In this document: positions 53,101 through 62,571 of the stretch, piece after piece
Layout: each line of letters starts with the position of its first letter
Numbering within the stretch: the stretch's first letter is position 1
Assembly: GCF_023721415.1 (NCBI RefSeq)
Contig: NZ_JAMQVC010000006.1
Span: 85,036 to 149,035 of the forward strand
Reading direction: 5' to 3'
From: Galbibacter mesophilus
GTDB lineage: Bacteria > Bacteroidota > Bacteroidia > Flavobacteriales > Flavobacteriaceae
DNA: 64,000 bases
Position numbers and translations under genes: made by a program
The notes under the pieces: model-generated
The model's database searches: none
The model's input: the letters and a program-made list of their open reading frames with translations, nothing else
Told to the model about the DNA's origin: nothing

Positions 53101-54998
53101 ATTTAACCGGAGATGAGCTTCTTTTCGGAAGGAATTTCAGCAACGATTTAGCGCAGGGTAGAGGATATGCTTTTGGCGCCGAATTTGCAGTTGGAATTGG
53201 TTTTGACTGGGGAATAGTCTATGCTAATGTTCAGGCAGGTGTTGGATTTGACTTGATGATTCAGGATTATGGAGATGCTCACTGTAAAGGAAGTTCCGAA
53301 CAGATAGGTATGGATGGCTGGTATGCTACAGGTCAGCTATATGCTTACTTGCAAGGCGAGATTGGAGCTCAAATAAAATTATTTGGATTTAAAAAACGAG
53401 TTCCAATTTTAAAAGCTGGAATGGCGGTATTGGCCCAAGGACAGTTGCCAAATCCTTGGTTTATAAAAGGATATGCCGGTGTTAAAGTAAGAGTATTAGG
53501 AGTGGTTTCAATTTCAGCAAGGCTCAAGGTAGTAATTGGTGAGGAATGTGAGATAATAGGAAAAACGGGGTTACAAGATGTTGTTGTTATTTCTGATATT
53601 TCTCCGGAAGACGGAAGAAAAGATGTAGATGTTTTTGATGCAATCCAGGTAGCATTTAATGTACCTATTGGCGAGACCGTGCAAATTGAAGAAGATGAAG
53701 GTACTAAAACGTACAGGGTTAGTTTAAAAGAGATAGTAATAAAAGATAACGGAAATTCAATTGAAGGGGAGGAAATCTGGAATAATACCAAGGATATTCT
53801 AACTTTTGAATCTATTGATGTTTTACCTCCCCAAGTAGAACTTACAGCTACAGTTAAAGTTAGTTTTGAAGAACGAATAGGAAATCAATGGAAACCTGTC
53901 CTCGAAAATGGACAACCTATAGTTGAGGAAAAATCGGTGACTTTTACTACAGGTAAAGCACCTACAAAGATTCCACATAAAAACATTCTTTACATGTATC
54001 CAATTGTAGATCAAAAATATATGCTACCCAAGGAAAGTGATAAAGGGTATGTTCAATTGGAAAAAGGACAAGACTATCTTTTTGGAAATGGGTTTAAGGA
54101 TGAGTTGTTTTACATCACGGAAAATGGAGAGTTCGAAAAAGCGAACTTTGCTTACGACAATGTTTCCAACCTGTTAACTTTTGAAATTCCTAAACTGAGA
54201 AATAAAGAAAACTACAGTCTTCAAATTATTACGTCAAAACCAAAAGATGGGGAACAAGGTGTTTCAGCGGAGGAAACCTTTAATCAAATAAATGAAGACT
54301 TAGCCATATCCTCAAACAAATTAACCGGAAATTCTTCGAGCGAAGCAACATTAAAGAGACTAGCATTTAACTTTTCAACCAGTGAGTATGATACTTTTGA
54401 AAAAAAATTAAATGCTATGAAAGTAAAGAATTATTTCTCTTATGTTGATGGGGCTTCTAGCATTGGTGCTATGGGTCTTCAAGTTGAAACAATGGAGCCA
54501 TTTGATGTTAATGAAGTTGCGGGAACTAGATTTACTGCAAATAGACCAATGATAAAAGCCAAGGCTAGATTGGATGATTACTATTATAAAGAAGAGATAT
54601 ATCCTTTGCTTTATAAAAATTATCCTTTGGATAATGAATTCAGAGTTAATAGAGAGGAAAGTATTTTAGGTTTACCTCCAGTAAAAGCTATAACTGCAAC
54701 AAGCACCTATAAAAATCTTAGTCTGGATAACCCCGGTCATTCCTATCTCAAAGATAATTTTCCTTTTAGGTGGCGATTAGCACACGCCTATTACCAAGAC
54801 TTTAGATATTTACAATATGAAATTTCTAATAAATACAGAAATAATTTAGATGACCAAACGTATCAAATGTTCAAATATATTTTGGATGGTGTTTTCCCTT
54901 ATATAAATGTGGAGACATATAAGGTAGATTTTCAGTACATTCTACCTAAAAAAAATAGTGGTAACACTACGATGGTAAAATATAAAAATTACTTTTAA
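50112..54998 (+). CDS. Very large exported protein, 1628 residues, unknown function
   Basis: Signal peptide MNQNYLTLLLLFLVVSVHA. Residues 30-160 are helical and charged; about 170-1150 is a long beta-rich region with repeated phrases such as VDLFAKLDLGVFGETLFFGA, GRGLLIDNFGVSG-like and GVSRIGFYGAAALMTSK, ending in aromatic strands (AFGAEFAVGIGFDWGIVYAN). From about 1156 an Ig-like Big_5-type domain follows (ISDISPEDGRKDVDVFDAIQ, VAFNVPIGE). The C-terminus is tyrosine-rich. I recognise no named family. It is likely a surface or outer-membrane associated component of the same locus, separated from the TANFOR gene by the small toxin/immunity genes. Confidence 0.65.
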   Translation: MNQNYLTLLLLFLVVSVHARVNPIDINGKDSLLVESDTIVLKPENVSSIDYSASLNYELNSISQKKLEALKARKYSQSSSPQVKAKKALEGLKQYRSFPSLDQKVMESPLAWYDGLAEFTKEYLEKVLKRDRKTDSVIVAAEKLFDELSKHGKFIDIIRGDELLEFPIGMKKDFGNSSITVGVINAKIHPQYAEVDLFAKLDLGVFGETLFFGAEGVKMSHQGGMYDQAKLKLLDDFPVGQNGGQWLFTFKGDFNQSKGTGEDQTYIVIDCEGKILEVNLEADVRIAKTVAVPLNDDGSLKYPGKKDPQSSESPVGNDSYVGASFSIKTNSFEDLLIDVSLPRFGLVALPNWGFYADKMVLDLSDLSNSENVKFPEIYNEQQLLVPGQENLWRGFYANEINITLPPQFRKKNSEKRITFGARGLLIDNFGVSGNFFAHNLLHINEGNASKWQFSVDSIHVDLQVNRFIEAGFNGKIVLPISKADSASGGLLKYKGLISADDHYHVQVDVEEDVDFNIFKGKAKLFPESYIKLEVDQGKFYPEANLTGIMAFNQGQKKTLDGISSTNEETDTEDIESLKFDGLSFQNFKIQTKTRPNLQIEYMGFKDTIALPSFYGFQLGFYDIKVKTEENDKAELGFNSFVNLDESGIKGDVRLRIIGKLEEGDYLRWRYDKTLVDSVEIDVKRKNFEFNGKLHFFKDSEIYGKGLAGKLRLRSTSLKLEMEASGIFGNTGDYRYWYVDAYGRPISSNNDNFTIYDIGGGVYHHMRKAGLDERGGSMSGIYYRPDKDTDFGFKALAAFEVKKSATFTGLIAIEMSFNSAAVGGGVSRIGFYGAAALMTSKSANSTTDSPFGSVDEMQKKVASKEESLGDFHKMSIDKEGIKYFATEVFPDVLTGKELFAAQVAIDFDFRNETYWGMFDVFLNTPAIKGAGEKNRLGYLEFYNAPDDWYIYVGTPTKRFGVQDIPIGIFKAKINLYYMTGTILPDPALPPANVIDILDLTGDELLFGRNFSNDLAQGRGYAFGAEFAVGIGFDWGIVYANVQAGVGFDLMIQDYGDAHCKGSSEQIGMDGWYATGQLYAYLQGEIGAQIKLFGFKKRVPILKAGMAVLAQGQLPNPWFIKGYAGVKVRVLGVVSISARLKVVIGEECEIIGKTGLQDVVVISDISPEDGRKDVDVFDAIQVAFNVPIGETVQIEEDEGTKTYRVSLKEIVIKDNGNSIEGEEIWNNTKDILTFESIDVLPPQVELTATVKVSFEERIGNQWKPVLENGQPIVEEKSVTFTTGKAPTKIPHKNILYMYPIVDQKYMLPKESDKGYVQLEKGQDYLFGNGFKDELFYITENGEFEKANFAYDNVSNLLTFEIPKLRNKENYSLQIITSKPKDGEQGVSAEETFNQINEDLAISSNKLTGNSSSEATLKRLAFNFSTSEYDTFEKKLNAMKVKNYFSYVDGASSIGAMGLQVETMEPFDVNEVAGTRFTANRPMIKAKARLDDYYYKEEIYPLLYKNYPLDNEFRVNREESILGLPPVKAITATSTYKNLSLDNPGHSYLKDNFPFRWRLAHAYYQDFRYLQYEISNKYRNNLDDQTYQMFKYILDGVFPYINVETYKVDFQYILPKKNSGNTTMVKYKNYF

Positions 54999-55034
54999 TA
55001 AAGTCAGTTTTTGGGATAATTAATGTAAAGAATA

Positions 55035-57143
55035 ATGAAGTTGAATTTTAACATTTTAAGAATAGTTCTAATAGTATTTGCAATGACATTTTACAGCTTG
55101 AACGCTCAAAGTACAGCTACTAACGACTCTTACGGAGAATCCGCAAAGGTTGTTGTAAAAGGGCATGCTAAAAAAGATAAGATTTTATTGCGCTGGGCAG
55201 TTGATAATAAATTAGCGTGGAAATATGGCCTTAAATACGGTTATATAATAGAACGAACCACCTTATTGAGAAATGGCACCCCTTTATCCCCTCCAGAGCG
55301 CATCATTATTTCTGGTGATACTATTAAACCAAAACCAATTAATGAATGGGAAACTTTCGTTAATGACAACGATATGGCTGCTGTTGCTGCTCAAGCTATT
55401 TATGGAGAAACTTTTGAAGTTGGAGAGGAAGATACCCAAAATGCTCTAATGAAGGTTGTTCTAGAGAGTGAAGAGCTCGATAGAAGATTTGGTTTCTCAC
55501 TTTATGCAATAGATCAAGACTTTGATGTCGCAGTTCATGCTGGATTTGGTTATGTAGACCTAGATGTTAAAAAAAATGAGAAGTATGTATATAATATAAG
55601 ATCTGCAGTTCCAGAAGATAAATTAAAAATTGAGCCTTCGGGTATTTTCATTAGTCCTTTCGACGAGGAAGAGCTCCCAGCTCCAGTCGATTTTTTCGGT
55701 TATTACTATAAGGATGCTTTTGTATTAGTTTGGGAATACAATGCGTTATTGTCATTTTACACTTCTTACAATCTGGAAAAATCTAAAGATGGTGTAAACT
55801 TCGAAAAAGTTAATGAAGTCCCAATTACAAAACTGGCCGATACCCCATCGTCTGGGATCTCTTTTACGGATAGTATTACTGAATATAACAAATCTTATTG
55901 GTATCGAATAGTTGGAGTAAGTAATTTTAATGAAATGGGCCCACCCTCTAAAGCAGTTCAGTTAACTGCAATTAAAGTACTTCAGTCTGAGCCGTTATTT
56001 ACATCCACTGACATAATATCAGACAATGAGGTACTGCTCAACTGGGAATTTCCAGAAGAAGAACAGTGGAAACTTTCGAAATATGAGTTGTTAAGAGCTG
56101 ATAAGGCAATAGGTCCGTATAAGACTGTGGTGGATAGCATTGGCCCAAGCACGCAAAGCTACAAGTATAGTCCATTATCAGATATAAACTATTTTAAACT
56201 TAAAGCTTTCGGTCGGCATCAGGATTTCCAATTGTCACCGCCAGCAATGGTTCAACCTGTAGATAGTGTTCCGCCGGTAAAACCTTTAGGAGTTGAGGGT
56301 AAAATAGATACTTTAGGTAGAGTAACTCTTAAATGGACAAAAAACGAAGAAATGGATTTGAATGGGTACAATATTTATAGAGCTAATAGGTCTAACCAAG
56401 AGTTTACAAAACTAAACAAAGATTATCTCAAAAATGAAATATTTAGCGATAGTATTGATATGAATTCTTTTAATCAATCTGTGTTCTACAAAATTACAGC
56501 TTTAGATTTTCGCTACAACGAATCTGTTCCCTCAGATATTTTGGAGTTAAAAAGACCGGATAGAATTCCTCCCACTTCACCAGTTTTTGAAAGTTATAAA
56601 ATAGTTGAGGGCGTACCAATTTTATCATGGACCAATAGCTCCTCTGAAGATGTAATAGGAATCGCAGTTTATCGACGAGAGATTCTAACGAATGGATTAA
56701 ACGAATGGGAGAAAGTTTATTCTAGAGAAAGTGATACTATAAGCGTTTTTGAGGATAATACCGTAAAAAAAGGAATTCAATACAACTACACTATAATAGC
56801 TTTGGATAAGAATGGGTTGGAAAGCAAACCATCACCACAAATCTCTTTGATAATACCAAGAGAATTACAAGAAGAGAAGATTAAGGGGATTTACGCCAAC
56901 GTAGATCGTGAAAACAAATTTATAGAATTGACCTGGAGAAATAGCGCAGAAAACTTAATTGAAATCCAGCTATTTCGTAAAACGATGGGGAACACTTTTA
57001 TGCACTATAAAAAACTTCCCCCGGATGCTAAAAGATTTATAGACACTAATTTAACGCTAAACTCTACATATGGGTATGCACTTAAAGGTATTTCAGCTGA
57101 TGGCAGTATTACCAAATGGGTAGATATTGAGGTTGTTTATTAA
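55035..57143 (+). CDS. Exported fibronectin type III repeat protein
   Basis: 702 residues with signal peptide MKLNFNILRIVLIVFAMTFYSLNA. At least four FN3-like units follow the N-terminal part: PAPVDFFGYYYKDAFVLVWE, EVLLNWEFPEEEQWKLSKYE, GRVTLKWTKNEEMDLNGYNI and GVPILSWTNSSSEDVIGIAV, each about 95 residues with SxxYWYRIVGVS or YKITALD-type edges, plus a final unit ending at the C-terminus. No T9SS tail is present. It lies 36 bases after the 1628-residue gene and 5 bases before the SprB-repeat gene, so it is in one operon; it is probably a structural or adhesive partner. Confidence 0.78.
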   Translation: MKLNFNILRIVLIVFAMTFYSLNAQSTATNDSYGESAKVVVKGHAKKDKILLRWAVDNKLAWKYGLKYGYIIERTTLLRNGTPLSPPERIIISGDTIKPKPINEWETFVNDNDMAAVAAQAIYGETFEVGEEDTQNALMKVVLESEELDRRFGFSLYAIDQDFDVAVHAGFGYVDLDVKKNEKYVYNIRSAVPEDKLKIEPSGIFISPFDEEELPAPVDFFGYYYKDAFVLVWEYNALLSFYTSYNLEKSKDGVNFEKVNEVPITKLADTPSSGISFTDSITEYNKSYWYRIVGVSNFNEMGPPSKAVQLTAIKVLQSEPLFTSTDIISDNEVLLNWEFPEEEQWKLSKYELLRADKAIGPYKTVVDSIGPSTQSYKYSPLSDINYFKLKAFGRHQDFQLSPPAMVQPVDSVPPVKPLGVEGKIDTLGRVTLKWTKNEEMDLNGYNIYRANRSNQEFTKLNKDYLKNEIFSDSIDMNSFNQSVFYKITALDFRYNESVPSDILELKRPDRIPPTSPVFESYKIVEGVPILSWTNSSSEDVIGIAVYRREILTNGLNEWEKVYSRESDTISVFEDNTVKKGIQYNYTIIALDKNGLESKPSPQISLIIPRELQEEKIKGIYANVDRENKFIELTWRNSAENLIEIQLFRKTMGNTFMHYKKLPPDAKRFIDTNLTLNSTYGYALKGISADGSITKWVDIEVVY

Positions 57144-57148
57144 AAAAT

Positions 57149-60100
57149 ATGCTTATGAAAAAGATATTGTTTTTATTTTTTTTAATGATTCCCATACTGA
57201 TATGTGCTCAAAAATCCAGATTAATTTTTGAATTGGATTATTTTAAAGGAGGAACCAATGGTTTTGCTCATGAAGTGGGTGTAATTAATGAATCGGATGG
57301 TATAACTTTTTTTAGTATTCCTTCCAATCCGAACTCTTCAGGATCGATTAAAATAGATGAAGTTTATAATGAGCCGTGGACAAAAGTTCTTGGAAGAACT
57401 TACAGTGGATCATCTTCTATAATAATTACGGATAATACTTTAGACCTAACAAACTGTTCAGAGTTTTATAATTATTCTCCTTGGCCTTTTCCTGATTACT
57501 ATGTTCTTCGAAAAGTTATTCAGTATAATATACCATCTTTGTTATCAATTAATCCTGGTAGTAATATTGTAAAATCATGCGAAAACAAATTTTTAAAAGT
57601 ATTTGAAAACAATTGCTATGAAAGAAATTATTCTGTTCATTATAAAGTTGGTAATGGAAATATAAAGCCCCTTTTACCATATGGAAATAATGGAGCAGAA
57701 ATTGTTTTGCAATATTCAGATTTTGAAGGAGCTAGCAAGGATTTGAATTTGCAATTAATTTTTTCACATAATGCAGTATTCGATTTAAATTCAAACAACA
57801 ATGAAATAATAACATTAACTTTTAAAGACTGTTCTCCATCATTAGACCAGAATGTTTCACCTAATCCGGCGCCTATTGATTTAAGTTGCAATGAAAGCGA
57901 TGATGGTAGTTTTAAAGTAACTTTTGAACGAGAGTTGGAAATAGCTAAAAATGAGAAAATGAGATTGGAGATTCAGAGGGATATTGGATCTGGCTATGAA
58001 ACTTTTTCTAGTTTTGTTCTGTACAATAAAGATTTTGATAATCGCTCGTTCACATGGCCTAAAGAGCTGCCAAAGGGAACTTATAGGGTCCGATGGCAGA
58101 CCAAAGATGGAGGAGATGAATTTGACTCGTTGCCCGACGCCTTTACAAATAGTGAACCCTTTTTTGTTAATGCTCCTCCTGAACTTTTGTTAACTCTCAC
58201 CAAAACCGACGTTCAATGTTACCAGGGTATTGATGGCTCAATTACGGTTTCAGCTTCTGGCGGTACACCTCCCTACGAATATTCTATAGATTATGCTAAT
58301 TGGCAGAAGGGGACTACTTTTAATGATCTTAGTAGCGGTACCTACACAATTACTGTACGGGATGGGAACGGCTGTACGGCGGTCTCTGCAATTGAACTCT
58401 TTGAACTTTCCACTTCGGTTCCGGAAGTAATCTTTGGTACAGTAAACGACCCAAGTTCTAATGGAGGAAGCGATGGGAGTATTGAAATTTCTGTAAATGG
58501 CGGTAGTCCCCCTTATTCCTATCAATGGGTCAAGGTGAATGATGCCTCGTTTACAAGAAATACGGCAAACATTGGGAGCCTTTCGAAAGGGACTTACCGA
58601 GTAACGGTAACTGACCAAAACGGATGTAGCGTTTCGCCATATACCGATGAGTTTATTTTGGAAGACCCTCCTGCTCTAACGGTTTCATTATCAATCATCC
58701 CAGAAAACATTAGTTGCCATGGAGGACTAGTCAATATCACCGCAACAGCCCAGGGAGGTGTTTCTTTTGTTAATGGAGCGAAATATATTTACAATTGGTC
58801 CACCGGAGACAGTGAGGCTACAATTTTAAATCAACCGGCTGGTACGTATACTGTTACAGTTGAAGATAGAAACGGTAATACTGTTATAGAAAGCATTACT
58901 GTTGATGAGCCCGAACCGCTAGAAGTTTCCAGTTACGATAAGACAAATATTATGTGTTATGGGAAGGATGACGGGGTTATAAGTCTTCAAATTGATGGAG
59001 GAACAAAACCTTACGCAACAGTTACTTGGAGTAAACAGTTCGATTCTTCTTTCTCCCGTTCTGGTCAAACCCTAAGCGGGCTAACTGCGGGAATTTATTA
59101 CTATGAAATTATTGATGCCAATGGCTGTAGTTTGGATAATTTTGGTGATGGAATAGAAATTACAGAACCATTTTCCCCACTTTCAATTGTAGAAACCAAT
59201 CATCAAGACAACAACATCTTCGGTGGCTCCATCGGTTCTATTACTGTAGTAGCTAAAGGAGGTACTAAAGATTACACTTACCAATGGTATGACAATGAAG
59301 GAAATGAAATGCCAGGTGAAACCAACGCCACTATTAACAATCTTCCAGCTGGGTTTTACAGCGTCACCGTAACCGATAAAAACGGGTGTGAAGCCAAGTT
59401 GAATTCTCTGGAAATCACACAGCTTGCTAAATTAGAAATTACAGACTCAGCAATCGATACGGTTAAATGTTTCGATGGAAATGATGGAGCCATAACAATC
59501 TCCGTGACTGGTGGAAAGAGTCCGTACACCTATCAATGGGAAAAAGAAGATGATACGTCATTTACCGCTCCCAATAGTCAGACTCTGGAAAATCTTTCTG
59601 CAGGAGAATACACCGTCACGGTTACCGATGATTCTGGTTCTACCGCTAAAGCGGTTCAAACGATTCCTGTTTCACAACCACAGCCTCTTCAAATAGAATC
59701 AGCGGTTGAAAAGAATCTATGTTTTAGTGGTAACAAAGGAAGTATAGATATTACAGTGAGTGGAGGTGTAGCTCCTTACACCTTCAGTTGGAGCAATGGC
59801 GAAACTTCCGAAGATATTTCAGCACTTACTTCTGGGGATTATACCGTTACGGTTACAGATAAATACGAATGTACACTAGAAGAAAAAATCTACGTTGGGC
59901 AACCCGACGGGGCGTTGGCTATGACAGTAGATATTGAAAAACACATCACCGGTTTTGGATACAACGACGGTGCAATTGAGGTCACCGTCACTGGGGGAAC
60001 ACCAAACTATAGCTATGAATGGTTTTCAGATAATGGTTTTACATCGACTGAAGAAGATATCAATAATTTGGCTCCAGGAAATTATACCTTAGTTGTTACG

Positions 60101-61894
60101 GATGATTCTGGTGGCGATTGTGTTATTGACAAAGAGTTTACAATAATTGAACCCGATAAGCTTTTGGTAAACCTTGAAGAAACGTTTTCGGTGCTCTGTA
60201 AAGACGGAACGGACGCCGAATTGCAAGCGAATGTTTCCGGGGGAGTAAAGTCTTACAAGTTCCAATGGTTTAACATTTTTGAAGGAACTAAAAATGAAAT
60301 TGCTTCCGCGGAAGCTTTTCTAACCGAATTACCTGCTGGTGATTATCAAGTGGAAATTACCGATGGCAATGGAGTGAAAACCACTTCGGAAGTACATACT
60401 ATTAACGAACCTGAACGCTTAGTAATTTCAGAAGAAAACATTCAGCACGTACTTTGTCATGGAGAGGCTACGGGTGCTATCGATATTAGTATTTCAGGCG
60501 GAACTCAACCTTATAGTATTTATTGGTCTAATGACGCTACTTCAGAAGATGTTCAAAACCTTACCGCTGGCAACTACAATGTTGCTGTAAAAGATGATAA
60601 TGGTTGTTGGGTTGAGACAACTTTTGAGATAAAAAATGTCTTTGAACCTTTAAGTATTACCAATGTCGAGCTTACCAACGTGAGTAAATTCCGCGGAAGC
60701 GACGGTGAAATAACGGTTGAAATAATTGGTGGAGAGAAACCTTATAATCTAAATTGGGTACGTTTAGAGGACGGACAAAATATGGGGAGTTCTACAACAA
60801 TTGCCAATATAATTAAAGGAAATTACCAACTCACGGTTTCTGATGCAAATGGCTGTTCTTTAACGGAACAATATAAAATTACCCAGCCCGATATTGTTGA
60901 CGTCACTATTGTAAATCCTACCTGTTTTGAGGGTTGCGACGGAGGCCTTTCCGTATTGGTCAATAAAGGTGAAGGTAATTTCACCTACAGCTGGAGCAAT
61001 GGCAGCACGGCAGCAGATCTTACTAATTTATGTGCGGGCAGTTATACGGTTTCTATTGAGGGTTTTGAAAATGAAACTTTGGTGCGCACTTATGTAGTAG
61101 AAAACCCCGAACCGCTGGTTATCGATTTAGGGGACGATTTAACTACCTTGTGTAACGATCAAGAACGTACTTTAAATGCTACCATTGATGATTCTCGAGC
61201 TTCTTATTTATGGACAAGCAATAACGGTTTTAGCAGTAGTAATCCTGTAATTACAGTTAGCGAAGCAGGACTCTACACCGTAACGGTTACCGATAATAAG
61301 GGTTGCCAAGGCACCGATACTATTGAAATTAAAGAGAGCCCGAACGACATTGCTGCGGAATTCTTTGTTTCCAGTCAGGTTTTTGTCAACGAACGCTTCA
61401 CTGTTATAGATGTAACCAATCCACTACCGGATAGTATCGAGTGGATTCTTCCTGAAGAAGGGATTGTGGTGAGCCATGATCAGGATCAGGCGGAGTTATA
61501 TTTTGATGCGCCCGGGGAATACGAGATTGTTATAAAGACCACCGTAGGCGACTGCGAGGCGTATCAAGCCAAAAAAGTATTGGTGATTGATAATCATGAG
61601 TCTATTGATGATGAGGTAGATGTAAAAGATCGAGAAAGCAGTTTTGAAGAGTTTTTGGTATACCCAAACCCAACGGGAGGCCAATTTGACGTATCGTTGA
61701 AACTTAAAAAGAAAGGTAATGTAAGCGTCCGTATTTTCAATTTATCCAATAACAGCGTCGTAGCGCACCAAACCGGGAATGGTAAGAGTAAGTATGTTTT
61801 AAGCTTCAATATAAGTCAATACCCAGCAGGGATGTACGCGATTGTTTTGGAAACACCCGGCGGTAATTCAGTAAGGAAGTTAATAAAAGGATAA
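57149..61894 (+). CDS. SprB-repeat surface protein with T9SS type A sorting domain
   Basis: 1581 residues; signal peptide MLMKKILFLFFLMIPILICA (start at 57149 or 57155). About 354-1325 holds roughly 12 SprB-type repeats of 80-95 residues, each with C(F/Y)xGxDGxIxIxVxGG and PYxYxW, ending in LxxGxYxVTVTDxNGC, for example VKCFDGNDGAITISVTGG. Two PKD/Ig-like units follow, then a T9SS type A sorting domain from about 1500 (FLVYPNPTGGQFDVSL, VRIFNLSNNSVV, YPAGMYAIVLE, VRKLIKG). SprB-like proteins are exported by T9SS and attached to the surface, serving in adhesion or gliding. It ends the surface operon. Confidence 0.9.
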   Translation: MLMKKILFLFFLMIPILICAQKSRLIFELDYFKGGTNGFAHEVGVINESDGITFFSIPSNPNSSGSIKIDEVYNEPWTKVLGRTYSGSSSIIITDNTLDLTNCSEFYNYSPWPFPDYYVLRKVIQYNIPSLLSINPGSNIVKSCENKFLKVFENNCYERNYSVHYKVGNGNIKPLLPYGNNGAEIVLQYSDFEGASKDLNLQLIFSHNAVFDLNSNNNEIITLTFKDCSPSLDQNVSPNPAPIDLSCNESDDGSFKVTFERELEIAKNEKMRLEIQRDIGSGYETFSSFVLYNKDFDNRSFTWPKELPKGTYRVRWQTKDGGDEFDSLPDAFTNSEPFFVNAPPELLLTLTKTDVQCYQGIDGSITVSASGGTPPYEYSIDYANWQKGTTFNDLSSGTYTITVRDGNGCTAVSAIELFELSTSVPEVIFGTVNDPSSNGGSDGSIEISVNGGSPPYSYQWVKVNDASFTRNTANIGSLSKGTYRVTVTDQNGCSVSPYTDEFILEDPPALTVSLSIIPENISCHGGLVNITATAQGGVSFVNGAKYIYNWSTGDSEATILNQPAGTYTVTVEDRNGNTVIESITVDEPEPLEVSSYDKTNIMCYGKDDGVISLQIDGGTKPYATVTWSKQFDSSFSRSGQTLSGLTAGIYYYEIIDANGCSLDNFGDGIEITEPFSPLSIVETNHQDNNIFGGSIGSITVVAKGGTKDYTYQWYDNEGNEMPGETNATINNLPAGFYSVTVTDKNGCEAKLNSLEITQLAKLEITDSAIDTVKCFDGNDGAITISVTGGKSPYTYQWEKEDDTSFTAPNSQTLENLSAGEYTVTVTDDSGSTAKAVQTIPVSQPQPLQIESAVEKNLCFSGNKGSIDITVSGGVAPYTFSWSNGETSEDISALTSGDYTVTVTDKYECTLEEKIYVGQPDGALAMTVDIEKHITGFGYNDGAIEVTVTGGTPNYSYEWFSDNGFTSTEEDINNLAPGNYTLVVTDDSGGDCVIDKEFTIIEPDKLLVNLEETFSVLCKDGTDAELQANVSGGVKSYKFQWFNIFEGTKNEIASAEAFLTELPAGDYQVEITDGNGVKTTSEVHTINEPERLVISEENIQHVLCHGEATGAIDISISGGTQPYSIYWSNDATSEDVQNLTAGNYNVAVKDDNGCWVETTFEIKNVFEPLSITNVELTNVSKFRGSDGEITVEIIGGEKPYNLNWVRLEDGQNMGSSTTIANIIKGNYQLTVSDANGCSLTEQYKITQPDIVDVTIVNPTCFEGCDGGLSVLVNKGEGNFTYSWSNGSTAADLTNLCAGSYTVSIEGFENETLVRTYVVENPEPLVIDLGDDLTTLCNDQERTLNATIDDSRASYLWTSNNGFSSSNPVITVSEAGLYTVTVTDNKGCQGTDTIEIKESPNDIAAEFFVSSQVFVNERFTVIDVTNPLPDSIEWILPEEGIVVSHDQDQAELYFDAPGEYEIVIKTTVGDCEAYQAKKVLVIDNHESIDDEVDVKDRESSFEEFLVYPNPTGGQFDVSLKLKKKGNVSVRIFNLSNNSVVAHQTGNGKSKYVLSFNISQYPAGMYAIVLETPGGNSVRKLIKG

Positions 61895-61969
61895 GCTTAA
61901 TTTTTCTTGGACAGGAATAGTCTGTGAACGACATAAGGATATTTTACGGTTGAAAGTTTAGATTTTAGT

Positions 61970-62512
61970 ATGCCCAATTACGGTAGAAAGGGTAATTCTG
62001 GATTAATAAAAATTGAGATGGCAAGTAGAGACAATTTAGAAACAAGACAGGGCTGTTTAATTTTATTAAGCCCCTTTATTCTTGTGTTGGCTGGTATGTT
62101 GGTGTTTGTAGGAATAGATAAACAACTTGATATTGTTTTGAATAATGAGTATTATAAAAAGGGCTTTTTAATAGTTGATTCTATTCAAAATTATAGTGGA
62201 GGAAGAGTCCGGGTCATGAATTACAATGGATATGGTAGGATTGAAAATACTAAAATTAGAGGAAAAATATACATTGGGACCGGAAACAAAACAAATTTCA
62301 ACAGAAAAAAATACCCAGTATTTTATAGAGAAGATGGAGAATTCACATTAAGAAGACAGGAGAGCGAAACCGAGTTTAATGTTATTCCCTACGTTTTTAA
62401 ATTTATTGGGTTTACTGTAGTCCCCATTTTAGTGTTAATGTTGCTGGCAATTTACTATTTCAAACTAAGAAAAAGGTTAAAGGATGAAAACATGCATTTG
62501 GGAATGTTGTGA
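61970..62512 (+). CDS. Two-span membrane protein of unknown function
   Basis: 180 residues (an internal ATG near 62018, MASRDNLETRQG, may be the true start). Membrane segments at about 28-50 (CLILLSPFILVLAGMLVFVG) and 140-165 (FIGFTVVPILVLMLLAIYYF) enclose a soluble part with YNGYGRIENTKIRGKIY and YPVFYREDGEFTLRRQ. The layout of one span at each end around a small beta domain resembles DUF3592-type proteins. It comes 75 bases after the surface operon. Function unknown. Confidence 0.55.
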   Translation: MPNYGRKGNSGLIKIEMASRDNLETRQGCLILLSPFILVLAGMLVFVGIDKQLDIVLNNEYYKKGFLIVDSIQNYSGGRVRVMNYNGYGRIENTKIRGKIYIGTGNKTNFNRKKYPVFYREDGEFTLRRQESETEFNVIPYVFKFIGFTVVPILVLMLLAIYYFKLRKRLKDENMHLGML

Positions 62513-62515
62513 TGT

Positions 62516-62545
62516 GCACGAGCGTGAAGCTCGCGCCAGCGAGGG
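62516..62545. repeat. REP-like motif, left copy
   Basis: GCACGAGCGTGAAGCTCGCG, followed by CCAGCGAGG, is a palindromic REP-type element. Its first ten bases recur in inverted orientation at 63240-63249, so the pair brackets the gene at 62572-63210. Confidence 0.6.
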
Positions 62546-62571
62546 GCAAGATATAATAAAAAAAATGATAG

